A DNA stretch of 39,558 nt, from positions 1 through 39,558 of the forward strand of contig JBBARC010000031.1 in assembly GCA_040400005.1 (NCBI GenBank). Reading direction: 5' to 3'. Source of the DNA: JBBARC01 sp040400005 (GTDB taxonomy: Bacteria > Pseudomonadota > Alphaproteobacteria > Acetobacterales > Acetobacteraceae). Made by a program: the position numbers and the translations under genes. The notes under the pieces were generated by a model, which made no database searches, was not told the origin of the DNA, and worked only from the letters and a program-made list of their open reading frames with translations. This document shows, piece after piece, positions 24,952 through 33,251 of the stretch; positions within the stretch are counted from its first letter, which is position 1; each line of letters begins with the position of its first letter.

Positions 24952-25834
24952 AAAACCACTCTTTAAAACACTCACCCTGATTGGCGTAGGCCTAATCGGC
25001 GGCTCGATCGCGCGCGCCGCCCGCGTGCATGGTAACATTGCGGAAAAGATCGTCATCAGCACACGATCACCCACCACCCTTGCGCGCGCGCAGGCGCTGA
25101 ATTTGGGCGATGCGTATGTGCTGGATGCCGCCGATGCGGTGCGCGATGCCGATGCGGTGATTTTATGTGCGCCGGTGGGGGCGTATGGCGCCATTGCGGC
25201 GGCGATTGGACCGGCGTTAAAATCTGGTGCCATTTTATCGGATGTAGGCTCCACCAAGCAATCGGTGATCCGCGATGTGGCGCCGTTTGTGCCCGCAGGC
25301 GTTCATTTTGTCCCGGCGCACCCGCTCGCCGGCACCGAAAACTCTGGCCCCGATGCGGGGTTTGCTGAATTGTTTACCGGCCGCTGGGCGCTGCTTACCC
25401 CCGCCCCCGGCACCGATGCCGCCGCCGTTGAAGCGATGGCGGAAATGTGGCGGCGGCTGGGGTCGATGGTGGAGGTGATGGAACCCGGCCACCACGACAG
25501 GGTGTTGGCAATCGTCAGCCATTTGCCGCATCTGCTGGCCTTTACCATTTGCGGCACCGCCGATGATCTAGCCGATGAAACCCGCCAGCAAGTGCTGAAA
25601 TTTGCCGCCAGCGGGTTTCGCGATTTCACCCGCATCGCCGCATCCGACCCCGAAATGTGGCGCGATGTGTTTATCAATAACCGTGAAGCCCTGCTGGAAA
25701 TGCTGGCGCGCTTTACCGAAGATGCCCAGGCCATGGCGCGCGCCGTGCGCTGGGGCGATACCGATTATATCGAAAAACGCATCAACCGCGGGCGGGTCAT
25801 CCGGCGCAGCTTGATTGAGCTGAACCAGGCCTGA
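24944..25834 (+). CDS. tyrC: Prephenate/arogenate dehydrogenase
   Basis: A 296-residue NAD(P)-dependent TyrA-family dehydrogenase. The Rossmann motif IGVGLIGGSIARAA is at the N-terminus; DVGSTK and the substrate-binding HPLAGTENSGP segment mark the family; the C-terminal helical dimerisation domain follows. It oxidatively decarboxylates prephenate or arogenate on the way to tyrosine. There is no fused chorismate mutase or ACT domain, so feedback control by tyrosine through ACT is not expected. ATG 24944 overlaps the hisC end by 8 bases, implying coupling with the aminotransferase that supplies or follows this step. The exact substrate preference cannot be told, so tyrA would also be a fair name. 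Confidence 0.88.
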   Translation: MTEKPLFKTLTLIGVGLIGGSIARAARVHGNIAEKIVISTRSPTTLARAQALNLGDAYVLDAADAVRDADAVILCAPVGAYGAIAAAIGPALKSGAILSDVGSTKQSVIRDVAPFVPAGVHFVPAHPLAGTENSGPDAGFAELFTGRWALLTPAPGTDAAAVEAMAEMWRRLGSMVEVMEPGHHDRVLAIVSHLPHLLAFTICGTADDLADETRQQVLKFAASGFRDFTRIAASDPEMWRDVFINNREALLEMLARFTEDAQAMARAVRWGDTDYIEKRINRGRVIRRSLIELNQA

Positions 25835-25980
25835 GCCTAGCGGCCCTGGCCCGCTGACGCCGAATCGCGTCACCGGATCAGGAAAAGCTTGCCCAAACCT
25901 ATCTCTCTATAGTCTGTTACCGCCGATGACCGGCGCTAAACGCCGGCGCCACCGCAACGGTGGGGTTTGGGGGATAGCGC

Positions 25981-27852
25981 GTGCGGGGCATTTGGGGCGT
26001 TTGGGTTGGGGCGATTGTCGCGGTAAGTGCGGGGGGCGCACGGGCCGCAAGTTTTACCACCGATGATGGCTGGCGCATTAACCTCGATACCACGGTCTCG
26101 GCCGGGGTGTCGCTGCGGGCATCAGCGCGCAACCACAACACCATCGGCGGCGTCAACGGTGGCGGGGCGCTACTGCCCAACGCCGATGATGGTAATCTGA
26201 ATTTTGCCCCCGGCAGCATCACCTCGGCACCGCTGCGCATAACCGAAGAAGTGGCGATCAAGGGCGATGGCATGGGCGCGTTTGTGCGCGCCACCGGCTT
26301 TTGGGACCCGGTCTATGATGGCACCTGGGCGCGGGATTTCCGCCCGGTCACCCGCCCCACCGCGCGGCGCCTCGGCGCCGATCTGCGCCTGCTCGATGCA
26401 TACGTATTTGCCGATGCCCACATCGGCGGGCGCACGATCGCGGCCCGCCTCGGCAACCAGGTGCTAAACTGGGGCGAGAGCACCTTTTTAACCGGCGGCA
26501 TCAACAGCTTTACCCCATTTGACGCAACCGCCCTGGAAGCCCCAGGATCCGAACTGCGCGAAGCCGTGCTGCCCGTGCCGGCGATCGATCTGCGTGGCAA
26601 CATCACCGATAATATCAGCGTCGAAGGGTTTTACCAGGCGCTATGGGTGCGCACCCGATTTGAACCCCTGGGCAGCTTTCTCTCAATCAACGACAATGTA
26701 TCCGATGGCGCGCGCTATGCGGTGATCGATCCCACCGCACCTGATAATTTAGGATCGCTCAACCGCATTTATATTCCGTCGAATAATATTTTTGGCGCCC
26801 TCATCCCGCGCGTGGTCGATCGCCACCCATCCGACCAAGGCGAGTTCGGCGTAGCCGCACGGTATTTGGCACCATTTTTAAACGATGCCGAACTGGGGCT
26901 GTATTTCGAAAACTTCCATAGCCGCACACCATTTGTAAGCTACCGCACCGGCACGGCAGCCGCCGCCGCCAACGCGCTCCCCGTGCTGGCAGGCCTCGGC
27001 GGCACACCGTATAACGCAACCGCTTCACTGCGCGCCGATTACCCATCAGATATTCGCCTGCTCGGGGCAAGCTTTTCCACCACGGTGTTTGGTGGCATCG
27101 GCCTGCAAGGCGAACTATCGCATCGGTTTAATCAACCCCTGCTGCTATCGGGTGCTGATGCCATCGGCGTGGTCGAACAGCCGTTTTTGTGCCACTTTGC
27201 CCAGCAGTTGCAAACATTAGGCTTAGCAGCCCTGGCAAACCAAGTACAAACATCATGCGTCGCCACCGGCCAAACCGCCGCCGGGCAAGCCCTCGGCCAC
27301 CCAGGATTTTCGCAAACCATCGCCGGCTACAAACGCTTTGGCGTCAGCCAGGCACAAATCACCGCCACCAGCCTAGCCGGGGGCATCGATACCTTAGGCA
27401 TTACCAACACCACCCTCATCGGCGAAATCGGCATGAACGTGATCCACGATTTTCCAAACTCAAGCGCGCTGCTCGATAGCGGTTTTGATAACCTCGGCAC
27501 ATCACGCAACAAAATCATCGCCGCCACCACCGGCGCCGGCAACCCACACCCGACAGAATTCGCCAGCGGCCTGGTTGTCGCCGCCCTATTCGACCTCCCC
27601 CAGGTGCTGCCAAAAGATATCGATTTTCAGCCCAGCATCGCCTTCTCCACCGGCATATTCGGCCGCGATGCCGTGGGCGAAGGGCCGTTTCAACAAGGCC
27701 AAGCCGCCATCAACATAGGCGCCACATTCTCGTGGCTAGAAAATTTCAAACTCAAACTAGGCTACGTCAACCGCTTCGGCTTCGGCCCAACCACAAACTA
27801 TGGCCTACAAGACCGAGATTTCGCCTCAGCCGCGGTTTCGTATACGTTTTAA
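25981..27852 (+). CDS. DUF1302 family outer-membrane protein
   Basis: A 623-residue protein with a signal peptide (MRGIWGVWVGAIVAVSAGGARA, cleavage near residue 22). The mature protein starts with the DUF1302-type strand DDGWRINLDTTVSAGVSLR, then LGNQVLNWGESTFLTGGINSFTPFD, a strongly conserved DUF1302 region. It ends in an aromatic beta-strand (FASAAVSYTF), as expected for an outer-membrane beta-barrel. DUF1302 proteins usually pair with a DUF1329 lipoprotein gene and are linked to export or use of hydrophobic compounds; no DUF1329 partner is present here. The start is GTG 25981 with GGGGGAT about 8 bases upstream. A very long hairpin begins 9 bases after its stop. Confidence 0.85.
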   Translation: MRGIWGVWVGAIVAVSAGGARAASFTTDDGWRINLDTTVSAGVSLRASARNHNTIGGVNGGGALLPNADDGNLNFAPGSITSAPLRITEEVAIKGDGMGAFVRATGFWDPVYDGTWARDFRPVTRPTARRLGADLRLLDAYVFADAHIGGRTIAARLGNQVLNWGESTFLTGGINSFTPFDATALEAPGSELREAVLPVPAIDLRGNITDNISVEGFYQALWVRTRFEPLGSFLSINDNVSDGARYAVIDPTAPDNLGSLNRIYIPSNNIFGALIPRVVDRHPSDQGEFGVAARYLAPFLNDAELGLYFENFHSRTPFVSYRTGTAAAAANALPVLAGLGGTPYNATASLRADYPSDIRLLGASFSTTVFGGIGLQGELSHRFNQPLLLSGADAIGVVEQPFLCHFAQQLQTLGLAALANQVQTSCVATGQTAAGQALGHPGFSQTIAGYKRFGVSQAQITATSLAGGIDTLGITNTTLIGEIGMNVIHDFPNSSALLDSGFDNLGTSRNKIIAATTGAGNPHPTEFASGLVVAALFDLPQVLPKDIDFQPSIAFSTGIFGRDAVGEGPFQQGQAAINIGATFSWLENFKLKLGYVNRFGFGPTTNYGLQDRDFASAAVSYTF

Positions 27853-27860
27853 GGCAAGAT

Positions 27861-27978
27861 AAGGCTGGTGGGGCGAAGCCGCCCCCCCAGACCCCCGGCA
27901 TTATGTTGACGGAGACCGTTCAAACTCCGTCAACCAATTGCCGGGGGTCTGGGGGGGCGGCTTCGCCCCACCAGCCTT
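27861..27978. terminator. Very long perfect hairpin between convergent genes
   Basis: Arms 27861-27900 and 27939-27978 are perfectly complementary over 40 bp. After a 4x4 mismatch a further 10-bp stem (27905-27914 with 27925-27934) closes a 10-base loop. Partial complementarity continues outside (AAGGCAAG... / ...CTTGCCTT). It lies between the DUF1302 and aminotransferase stop codons and would stop transcription in both directions. The size is well beyond an ordinary terminator, so it may be a palindromic mobile or nested repeat. Confidence 0.8.
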
Positions 27979-28003
27979 GTCTTCACCTTGCCTTGCCTTT
28001 GCC

Positions 28004-28867
28004 TTACCCTGCCGCTTCCGCCTGCACGTGCCGTGCGATGAGATCAAACATCAGTCGTGTTACCGCACCTACGCGGCCCTCACCTACCGCCACGCCATCA
28101 AGCTTAGTCACTGGTTTTACAAACGTTGTCGCCGCAGTAATGAATATTTCGCGGGCCGCGCGAAGGTCTTGCAGGGTGAACAAGCGTTCTTCCAGCGTCA
28201 CGTTACTGGTAGCGAGTTCCGCCAGCAGGGCGGCGCGAGTGCAGCCGGGCAGAATGGCGTGCGACAGCGGCCGCGTAATCAGCGTGCCGGCAGCATCCAC
28301 CATCCACGCGGTGGTGGCGGCACCTTCGGTAATGTTCTTGTTAGCATCAAACAAAATCGCTTCCGCGGCACCTTGCGTGCGGGCGGCTTCGCGCGCCAGC
28401 ACGTTGGGCAGCAGGGCAACCGATTTAATATCGCAACGCGCCCAGCGTTCATCGGCGTGGGTAATGGCCGAAACAGCCCAGGCATCAGGGGATTTTGGGA
28501 ATGCCGGCGTGCGCCGCATGGTCACCACCAGGGTTGCCGGTGTGCCGGGTTTGGGAAACACGTGATTGCGCGCCGCCGTGCCGCGGGTGATTTGCATATA
28601 AATCAGCCCATCGCGCAGCCGGTTTTGCCTTGCCACCTCGGCCATCACGCACAACAAAGCGCCACGCGACATCGGCTGCGTGATCGAAAGTTCCCGCAAA
28701 GATCGATCCAGCCGATCCATGTGCAGATCACGATCAATCAGCCGGCCGTTACGCATATAAACCACTTCGTAAACGCCATCAGCAAACTGAAAGCCGCGGT
28801 CTTCAATGTGGATGGCGGCATCAGAGTGCGGGCGATACTGGCCGTTGACGTAGGCAATGCGGCTCAC
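28004..28867 (-). CDS. D-amino-acid aminotransferase-like class IV PLP enzyme
   Basis: A 287-residue fold-type IV aminotransferase. The N-terminal YVNGQYRPHSDAAIHIEDRGFQFADGVYEV segment is typical of D-alanine aminotransferases. The PLP lysine is K148 in RCDIKSVALLPNVLA, and E181 in NITEGAATTAW contacts the cofactor. It likely interconverts D-alanine, D-glutamate and 2-oxo acids; branched-chain or 4-amino-4-deoxychorismate lyase activity is a less likely alternative given the Dat-like N-terminus. It stands alone, convergent to DUF1302, with a palindromic doublet about 28 bases before its start. Confidence 0.87.
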   Translation of the reverse strand: MSRIAYVNGQYRPHSDAAIHIEDRGFQFADGVYEVVYMRNGRLIDRDLHMDRLDRSLRELSITQPMSRGALLCVMAEVARQNRLRDGLIYMQITRGTAARNHVFPKPGTPATLVVTMRRTPAFPKSPDAWAVSAITHADERWARCDIKSVALLPNVLAREAARTQGAAEAILFDANKNITEGAATTAWMVDAAGTLITRPLSHAILPGCTRAALLAELATSNVTLEERLFTLQDLRAAREIFITAATTFVKPVTKLDGVAVGEGRVGAVTRLMFDLIARHVQAEAAG

Positions 28868-28894
28868 GGGCGGGGCTCCGAAGGGAAGGAAGAA

Positions 28895-29020
28895 CCTTCT
28901 TTTCTGAAGAAAAGAAGCAAAAGACTTTTATGATGCGGGGCCTGGGGCAACGCCGCCACCGCGACCTCCACACCAGCGTCATAAAAGTCTTTTTGCTTCT
29001 TTTTCTTCAGAAAAAGAAGG
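28895..29020. repeat. AT-rich palindromic doublet, copy 6 (best reference copy)
   Basis: Left arm 28895-28933 (CTTCTTTTC-TGAA-GAAAAGAAG, CAAAAGACTTTTATGA) and right arm 28978-29020 are inverted copies around a middle closely related to that at bases 93-130. It lies between higA and the aminotransferase, upstream of the latter. Confidence 0.92.
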
Positions 29021-29042
29021 CCCTTCACTATATATTGTTCCC

Positions 29043-29423
29043 TTACGCAGCATCGCTTTGCTGCGTCGGTTGAATAAGCACATCGGCGGCGATCCCCAGT
29101 GTTTCGTGCAGCCGGCGGATCATCTCGATCGACAAGCTACGTTTACGGTTCAGCACCTCGGCCACCCGCGCCCGTGTGCCGATCATCGGTTCCAGATCTT
29201 TGCGGCTAATGCCGAGCTGTTCCATGCGGAACCTGATCGCCTCGATCGGATCGGGCGGGTCCATGGGGTACCGGCTAGTTTCGTAGACATCAATCAGGGT
29301 TGCCAGAACATCCAGCCGATCACCGGCCGGCGTGCCGGACTTGGCGCCCCACAGGCGCGCAACTTCGGTAAGCGCGATCTCGTGATCATCATCGTTGCGA
29401 ATTGGCTTGAGGTCAGGCGTCAT
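29043..29423 (-). CDS. higA: HigA-type antitoxin, HTH
   Basis: A 126-residue antitoxin of the HigA/XRE type. The C-terminal half is a helix-turn-helix (IRFRMEQLGISRKDLEPMIG then RARVAEVLNRKRSLSIEMIRRL), matching the HigA_2-type fold; the N-terminal half begins LKPIRNDDDHEIALTEVARL, typical of antitoxins of this length (about 120-130 residues). ATG 29423 overlaps the end of the toxin gene by 11 bases. It neutralises HigB and probably represses its own promoter. The toxin-first order is usual for higBA. Confidence 0.85.
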   Translation of the reverse strand: MTPDLKPIRNDDDHEIALTEVARLWGAKSGTPAGDRLDVLATLIDVYETSRYPMDPPDPIEAIRFRMEQLGISRKDLEPMIGTRARVAEVLNRKRSLSIEMIRRLHETLGIAADVLIQPTQQSDAA

Positions 29424-29736
29424 ATTCAATCTCCGCGACGTCGATTTTATCATAGGCAGTGTGGCTGCCAATCCACTTTATCCATACAATCGATTTGTCA
29501 AAATCCACGGCTACCACCAAACGATAATCGTTACCCTTGATATTGAAAACGATCCGCTCCCTGCTAACGATGCTGGCAGTCTGGTAGCGCCTTTTGACAT
29601 CCGCCGAGGTGAGCCAGACTGCCTTACTAACTTCGGCGTACCAAGCATCCAGTACAGCCTTCACCGCAGGCTGGGATTTTTGTCCGCCCAGGCTCTCAAC
29701 GAAATCGCGCAGGGTGCGGCGGGCAATAACCCTCAT
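29413..29736 (-). CDS. higB: HigB-type mRNA interferase toxin
   Basis: A 107-residue RelE-superfamily toxin. The sequence MRVIARRTLRDFVE, then the AWYAEVSKAVWLTSADVKRRY block and RIVFNIKGNDYRLVVAVDF core, is a textbook HigB_toxin profile. HigB enzymes cut mRNA on the ribosome. Toxin and antitoxin overlap by 11 bases and are intact, so the pair is probably functional. Only 52 bases separate the ATG from the neighbouring cyclase gene's stop, so the promoter must be short, or the pair is also read through from that operon. Confidence 0.88.
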   Translation of the reverse strand: MRVIARRTLRDFVESLGGQKSQPAVKAVLDAWYAEVSKAVWLTSADVKRRYQTASIVSRERIVFNIKGNDYRLVVAVDFDKSIVWIKWIGSHTAYDKIDVAEIEYDA

Positions 29737-29788
29737 TTAGTGCTTGTAGCACGATCCCGTTATGGGAGCAAGTCACTACCTAGCACCC

Positions 29789-30580
29789 TCAATCCTCAAA
29801 AATCGCCACCGCCCGCGTCCACCCAGCCGACGCCCGCGCAATCTTTACCGGAAAACAGCTAACCATAAACCCATGCCCCGGCAGCGCCTCCAAATTGGCC
29901 AGCTTCTCCATATGGCAGTAACCAATCTCCCGCCCCGCCTTATGGCCTTCCCAAATAAGCGCCGCATCGCCGGTTTCTGCCCAAGCCCGGGCGGTGTGCA
30001 CAAACGGCGCATCCCAGCTCCAGCCATCAATACCGGTCACCCGCACCCCCTGGTCGAGCAGGTATAAAGTCGCCTCCCGCCCCATGCCGCAGCCACGCAC
30101 CAAATAATCATCGTGCCCATAGCGCGCACCGGCCGCCGTATTCACCAGCACAATATCCAGCGGCGCCAGCGCATGCCCAATGCGGGCTAGCTCGGCGGCA
30201 ACCTCCGCCGCGCGCACCACATGGCCATCGGGCAAATGGCGAAAATCCAATTTCACCCCAGGGCGAAAACACCACTCCAGCGGGATTTCATCGATGGTTT
30301 GCGCCGGGGTAGCGCCACCCGGCAGGCCAGCATCCTGGGTGCTGGCATAGTGGTACGGCGCATCCATGTGGGTGCCGTTATGGGTGGTCAGAGCCAAAAC
30401 CTCGATCGCCCAGCCCTCCCCGCCCGGCAGTTGGGCCACCGCCAGCCCAGGAAACAGCGCCGCCAACTGCGCCGCCCCGGCTTGGTGATCAAGATACGTA
30501 ATCTGCGGCAACGCCCCAGGTGGATCAGACACAATGCCGGCTTTTAGCGTGCTAGAAATATCAACAAATTGCCGCGCCAT
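29789..30580 (-). CDS. Cyclase-family metal hydrolase (kynurenine formamidase-like)
   Basis: A 263-residue member of the cyclase/KynB-like family. The metal-binding motif THNGTHMDAPYHY (HxGTHxDxPxH) is at about residues 84-96. Later conserved residues include GIDGWSWDAPF and the C-terminal FPVKI. Known members hydrolyse N-formylkynurenine, isatin or related amides or act in polyketide cyclisation; the substrate is not predictable. Length (about 260) exceeds classic KynB (about 210), suggesting the longer cyclase subgroup. ATG 30580 is preferred over GTG 30592. It is the last gene of a tightly packed minus-strand run with the Trm112-like gene 15 bases upstream. Confidence 0.82.
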   Translation of the reverse strand: MARQFVDISSTLKAGIVSDPPGALPQITYLDHQAGAAQLAALFPGLAVAQLPGGEGWAIEVLALTTHNGTHMDAPYHYASTQDAGLPGGATPAQTIDEIPLEWCFRPGVKLDFRHLPDGHVVRAAEVAAELARIGHALAPLDIVLVNTAAGARYGHDDYLVRGCGMGREATLYLLDQGVRVTGIDGWSWDAPFVHTARAWAETGDAALIWEGHKAGREIGYCHMEKLANLEALPGHGFMVSCFPVKIARASAGWTRAVAIFED

Positions 30581-30595
30581 GCCGCACCCCAAACC

Positions 30596-30790
30596 CTACT
30601 CGGCGGCTAACGGGCGCGCCTCATCGGGCAGCATAATGGGGATGCCATCCCGAATTGGGTAGGCCAGCCCCGCCGCCCGGCTAATCAGCTCCCCCGCGGC
30701 GCGATCGTAGTCCAGCGCTGTTTTGGTCAGCGGACACACCAAAATTTCCAGCAAACGCGGGTCGATCGGGGCGGGCGGAGTGTCTGGCAT
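30596..30790 (-). CDS. Trm112-family small protein
   Basis: A 64-residue protein with the Trm112p/YcaR core: LLEILVCPLTKTALDYD, then AGLAYPIRDGIPIMLPDEAR. Eukaryotic and archaeal Trm112 activate methyltransferases; bacterial YcaR-like members are of uncertain role. A single CP motif is kept, while the second zinc-type cysteine pair of longer members is missing, as in many bacterial forms. The start at 30790 (MPDTPPA) or 30799 cannot be separated. It sits within a minus-strand operon, after the Lon-N-like gene. Confidence 0.82.
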   Translation of the reverse strand: MPDTPPAPIDPRLLEILVCPLTKTALDYDRAAGELISRAAGLAYPIRDGIPIMLPDEARPLAAE

Positions 30791-30826
30791 GCTGGGCACC
30801 TGCGTTACAGTGGTGGGGGCGCCAAA

Positions 30827-31495
30827 CTACACAGTGCGGCGCGAATCATCCTGTTCATGCACCGCAATGCGCAGCAACGCCAGCAAATCGGCGGCGCGAT
30901 CGGCATGCGTTGGCGCTTCCAGCAGCGCCTGTTTTTCCGGCTCATCAAACGGGCACAGCATGGCAAGCGTGGTCACCAGGGTTGCATCATCCATGCTGGC
31001 GATCGCCTCCCAGCTGGCATCAATGCCGTACACCTCAAAATAACTGCGCAACGCGTCGAGCAATTCTTCGCGTTTCAGCGCGGGGTCAGCGGCGGGCTGC
31101 AAATCCGCCCCAAACGGTGCAAAATCCGCCAGCACCCGTCGGTAACCATGCCGCACGCCGCGTTCTTCGCGCACCAAAAACCGGCTTACCCCCAGCAGGG
31201 TAATCAAATACCGGCCATCTTCAGTTTCCGAAAAATGCACCAACCGCCCCAGGCAACCAATCGAATACAGCGCCGGCCCATTGGCACCGTTGGGGGCGTG
31301 CTGGTTGGGCTGTAGCATGCCAAACATGCGGCCATCGGCCAGGCTATCTTCCACCATGGCCAGATAGCGCGGCTCGAAAATGTTCAGCGGCAACCGCCCG
31401 CCGGGCAGCAACAATGCGCCGCCCAGCGGAAACACCCCAAATTCACGCGGCAAATCAGCTTGGTTGACCGGCGTGCCGGGCGGACGAACAATCAT
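30827..31495 (-). CDS. LON peptidase substrate-binding (N-terminal) domain protein
   Basis: A 222-residue stand-alone Lon N-domain protein lacking ATPase and protease domains. The hallmark segment is GVFPLGGALLLPGGRLPLNIFEPRYLAMV near the start, followed by GRLVHFSETEDGRYLITLLGVSRF. Such proteins are common in Alphaproteobacteria next to a thioredoxin-TPR gene; their function is unproven, though protein quality control is suspected. ATG 31495 overlaps the stop of the upstream gene by one base (TGATG), so they are coupled. Confidence 0.88.
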   Translation of the reverse strand: MIVRPPGTPVNQADLPREFGVFPLGGALLLPGGRLPLNIFEPRYLAMVEDSLADGRMFGMLQPNQHAPNGANGPALYSIGCLGRLVHFSETEDGRYLITLLGVSRFLVREERGVRHGYRRVLADFAPFGADLQPAADPALKREELLDALRSYFEVYGIDASWEAIASMDDATLVTTLAMLCPFDEPEKQALLEAPTHADRAADLLALLRIAVHEQDDSRRTV

Positions 31496-32508
31496 CACGC
31501 GAACAGCATCGCGGATAATTTGCGCCGTGCCGCCATGGTCGCCGGGTCATCAAACCCCCAAGCGGCAAAAAACGCCAAAAGCTGCGTTTTGGCGGCCCCG
31601 TCGTTCCAAGCCCGGTCACGCTTAAAAATTTCCAGCAAAGCCTCGGCCGCGTCAGTGCGCGCCCCCGATGCATTTAACGCGCTTGCCATCTCATAACGTG
31701 CTGCGTGGTCGTTGGCATCAGCCGCCACCCGCGCGGTCAACCCGCCAATCTGGCCAATAGCGGCGCGGCCTTGCACGGCCAAGGCCAGGGCGGCCCGCGC
31801 CCCTTCAATCTCCGCATGGTGGGCAATTTTGGCCGGCAGTTGCGCCAGCGCCTCGTCGGCCTGGGCTTCGTCACCCAGCGCCACTAGGGCGCGGATCAGC
31901 CCACCCCAGGCTTCGGGGTGTTCGGGGTCTTCGTTCAAAATGGCCGAAAACGCATCCGCCGCTACGTCTGCCTGGCCGGCTTCCAGCGCCGCGCGCCCCT
32001 CGGCCAGCAAATCGGTTGCCGGCATGGCGCCGCCGGCCAATTTCAGCAGGGCCTCGGCAAAGCGTTTAATCTCGCTCTCGCTTTGCGCACCCTGAAACAT
32101 ATCGGCAATCTGGCCCTGCCAAAAAGCCGCAACCGTCGGCACAGATTGCAGCGGCAGGCCCAGCTGGGTGAGCTGTTTAACCAGCGCAGGGTTGGTATCC
32201 ACGTCAATTTTCACCAGCCGCAACCGCCCAGCCGCCGCCCGCACCACGCGTTCCAGCGCCGGGGTCAACTGCTTGCACGGCCCGCACCACGGCGCCCAAA
32301 AATCCACCAGCACCGGGGTTTGCCGCGATGCCTCGATCACGTCCACCATAAAGCTGCGCTGATCGCCGTCGATGATCCACGCATCTGGCCCGGCGGGCGC
32401 ACCAGTAGCCGAACTATCGCCGGCGGGCGCGGGTGCCGCCGCCGCATGGCCCGGTGCCGCCATCAGGCGGGGGGCGGGGGGTTTGGGCTTGCCTATGATA
32501 TAGTCCAT
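31495..32508 (-). CDS. Thioredoxin-TPR co-chaperone, CnoX/YbbN-like
   Basis: About 337 residues. A thioredoxin domain (about residues 45-155) has active site WCGPC and the cis-proline segment SVPTVAAFWQG, so unlike E. coli YbbN (SxxC) it keeps both cysteines. A TPR-like C-terminal region (about 160-335) contains the repeats GRAALEAGQADVAADAFSAIL and EHPEAWGGLIRALVALGD. The family acts as a holdase or redox co-chaperone that hands substrates to GroEL and DnaK. ATG 32508 (MDYIIGK) is preferred; a GTG at 32562 is possible. It is the first gene of a probable four-gene operon with Lon-N, Trm112-like and cyclase genes. Confidence 0.88.
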   Translation of the reverse strand: MDYIIGKPKPPAPRLMAAPGHAAAAPAPAGDSSATGAPAGPDAWIIDGDQRSFMVDVIEASRQTPVLVDFWAPWCGPCKQLTPALERVVRAAAGRLRLVKIDVDTNPALVKQLTQLGLPLQSVPTVAAFWQGQIADMFQGAQSESEIKRFAEALLKLAGGAMPATDLLAEGRAALEAGQADVAADAFSAILNEDPEHPEAWGGLIRALVALGDEAQADEALAQLPAKIAHHAEIEGARAALALAVQGRAAIGQIGGLTARVAADANDHAARYEMASALNASGARTDAAEALLEIFKRDRAWNDGAAKTQLLAFFAAWGFDDPATMAARRKLSAMLFA

Positions 32509-32671
32509 AAAATCTGCGTTCCATCGCTGACGCCGGGAAGGCCGCATAGGGCTGCCCACCAAGCTTAAGATGTGGCGTTTGGCCGGTTGCGCAAGCAGGC
32601 GCGCGCGGCCAAACCGGGGTTTGGGTTCACCGGTGGTTCAACCCGGTTATGCGCCCGCGTGCAATCCCAAG

Positions 32672-32777
32672 CCTTGCAATACCGGGCCCTTGCAATACCG
32701 GGCCCTTGCAATCCCGGGCCCTTGCAATCCGGGGCCCTTGCAATCCGGGGCCTTGCAATCCGGGGCCTTGCAATCCC
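32672..32777. repeat. Tandem repeat, about seven 15-16-bp units
   Basis: Units of the form (C)CCTTGCAATMCSGGG start at 32672, 32687, 32703, 32719, 32735, 32751 and 32766 (the last partial). Units drift gradually (ATACCGGG, then ATCCCGGG, then ATCCGGGG), as expected for stepwise duplication. It ends about 37 bases before tRNA-Gly and lies 163 bases upstream of the CnoX-like start. Frames through it are open but encode only the repeat. Confidence 0.92.
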
Positions 32778-32814
32778 TCAACGGTCGGACTAGGAAACGC
32801 CTCCGCAAAGGAGC

Positions 32815-32889
32815 GCGGGCGTAGCTCAGGGGTAGAGCACAACCTTGCCAAGGTTGGGGTCGAGGGTTCGAATCCCTTCGCCCGCTCCA
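32815..32889 (+). tRNA. tRNA-Gly (anticodon GCC)
   Basis: A full cloverleaf is visible: acceptor GCGGGCG pairs with CGCCCGC, D-arm GCTC/GAGC, anticodon stem CAACC/GGTTG with loop TTGCCAA (anticodon GCC at 32847-32849), T-arm GAGGG/CCCTT-type with TTCGAAT. Discriminator T at 32886 is followed by an encoded CCA (32887-32889). An accessory stretch starts directly after it, as is usual for tRNA integration sites, but no direct repeat of the tRNA 3' end was seen downstream. Confidence 0.97.
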
Positions 32890-33251
32890 ATTGGATCAGT
32901 GGTTTAGGGGCAGTTTTTTCGGCGTGGCGGCCTCGCCACGTCAGCAAGCCGCCGTCTCTGCTTAGCAACCACCCCGGTCAAACACCGGCGATCAGGGAAT
33001 GCCTGAAACCGCACAGTCACCCAAGGTAGGGCGTGCTCCAGCACGCCAACACCCGCCCCCCGATCTGAGCAGCCTATTTTAATCGGGCCTAAAGCTTATC
33101 CTACAACGATCCTACGGGGATAGCCCCGGTCCGCGCCGATCACGTCAGTTGGCGCGGCCCAGCATCTTAATCGCAGCCTTAAGTTAACCGCAGTCTTAAG
33201 ATGCAAGCGGCTCAAAACTCCGCTGTAAATCCAAACTGCAGGAAGGTGTTT
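32890..33251. other. Intergenic, accessory region start
   Basis: No gene recognised in 360 bases. It contains one GTAG-headed REP-like palindrome (33027-33048). Ribosome-binding sequence AGGAAGG for the next small gene lies near 33239-33245. Confidence 0.55.
33027..33048. repeat. REP-like palindrome with GTAG head, copy 2
   Basis: GTAG then stem GGCGTGC/GCACGCC with loop TCCA. Compared with 15982-16003 the stem differs at positions that change on both sides, keeping pairing. Confidence 0.7.

Noticed and set aside
32672..32777. Possible CRISPR array
   Set aside because: Units are contiguous 15-16-bp repeats with no spacers, and no cas genes are present.
32570..33029. Open frames in all three plus frames through the tandem repeat and tRNA
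   Set aside because: They encode only the repeated QYRALAIPGPCN-like peptide and cross a tRNA gene, so coding is very unlikely.
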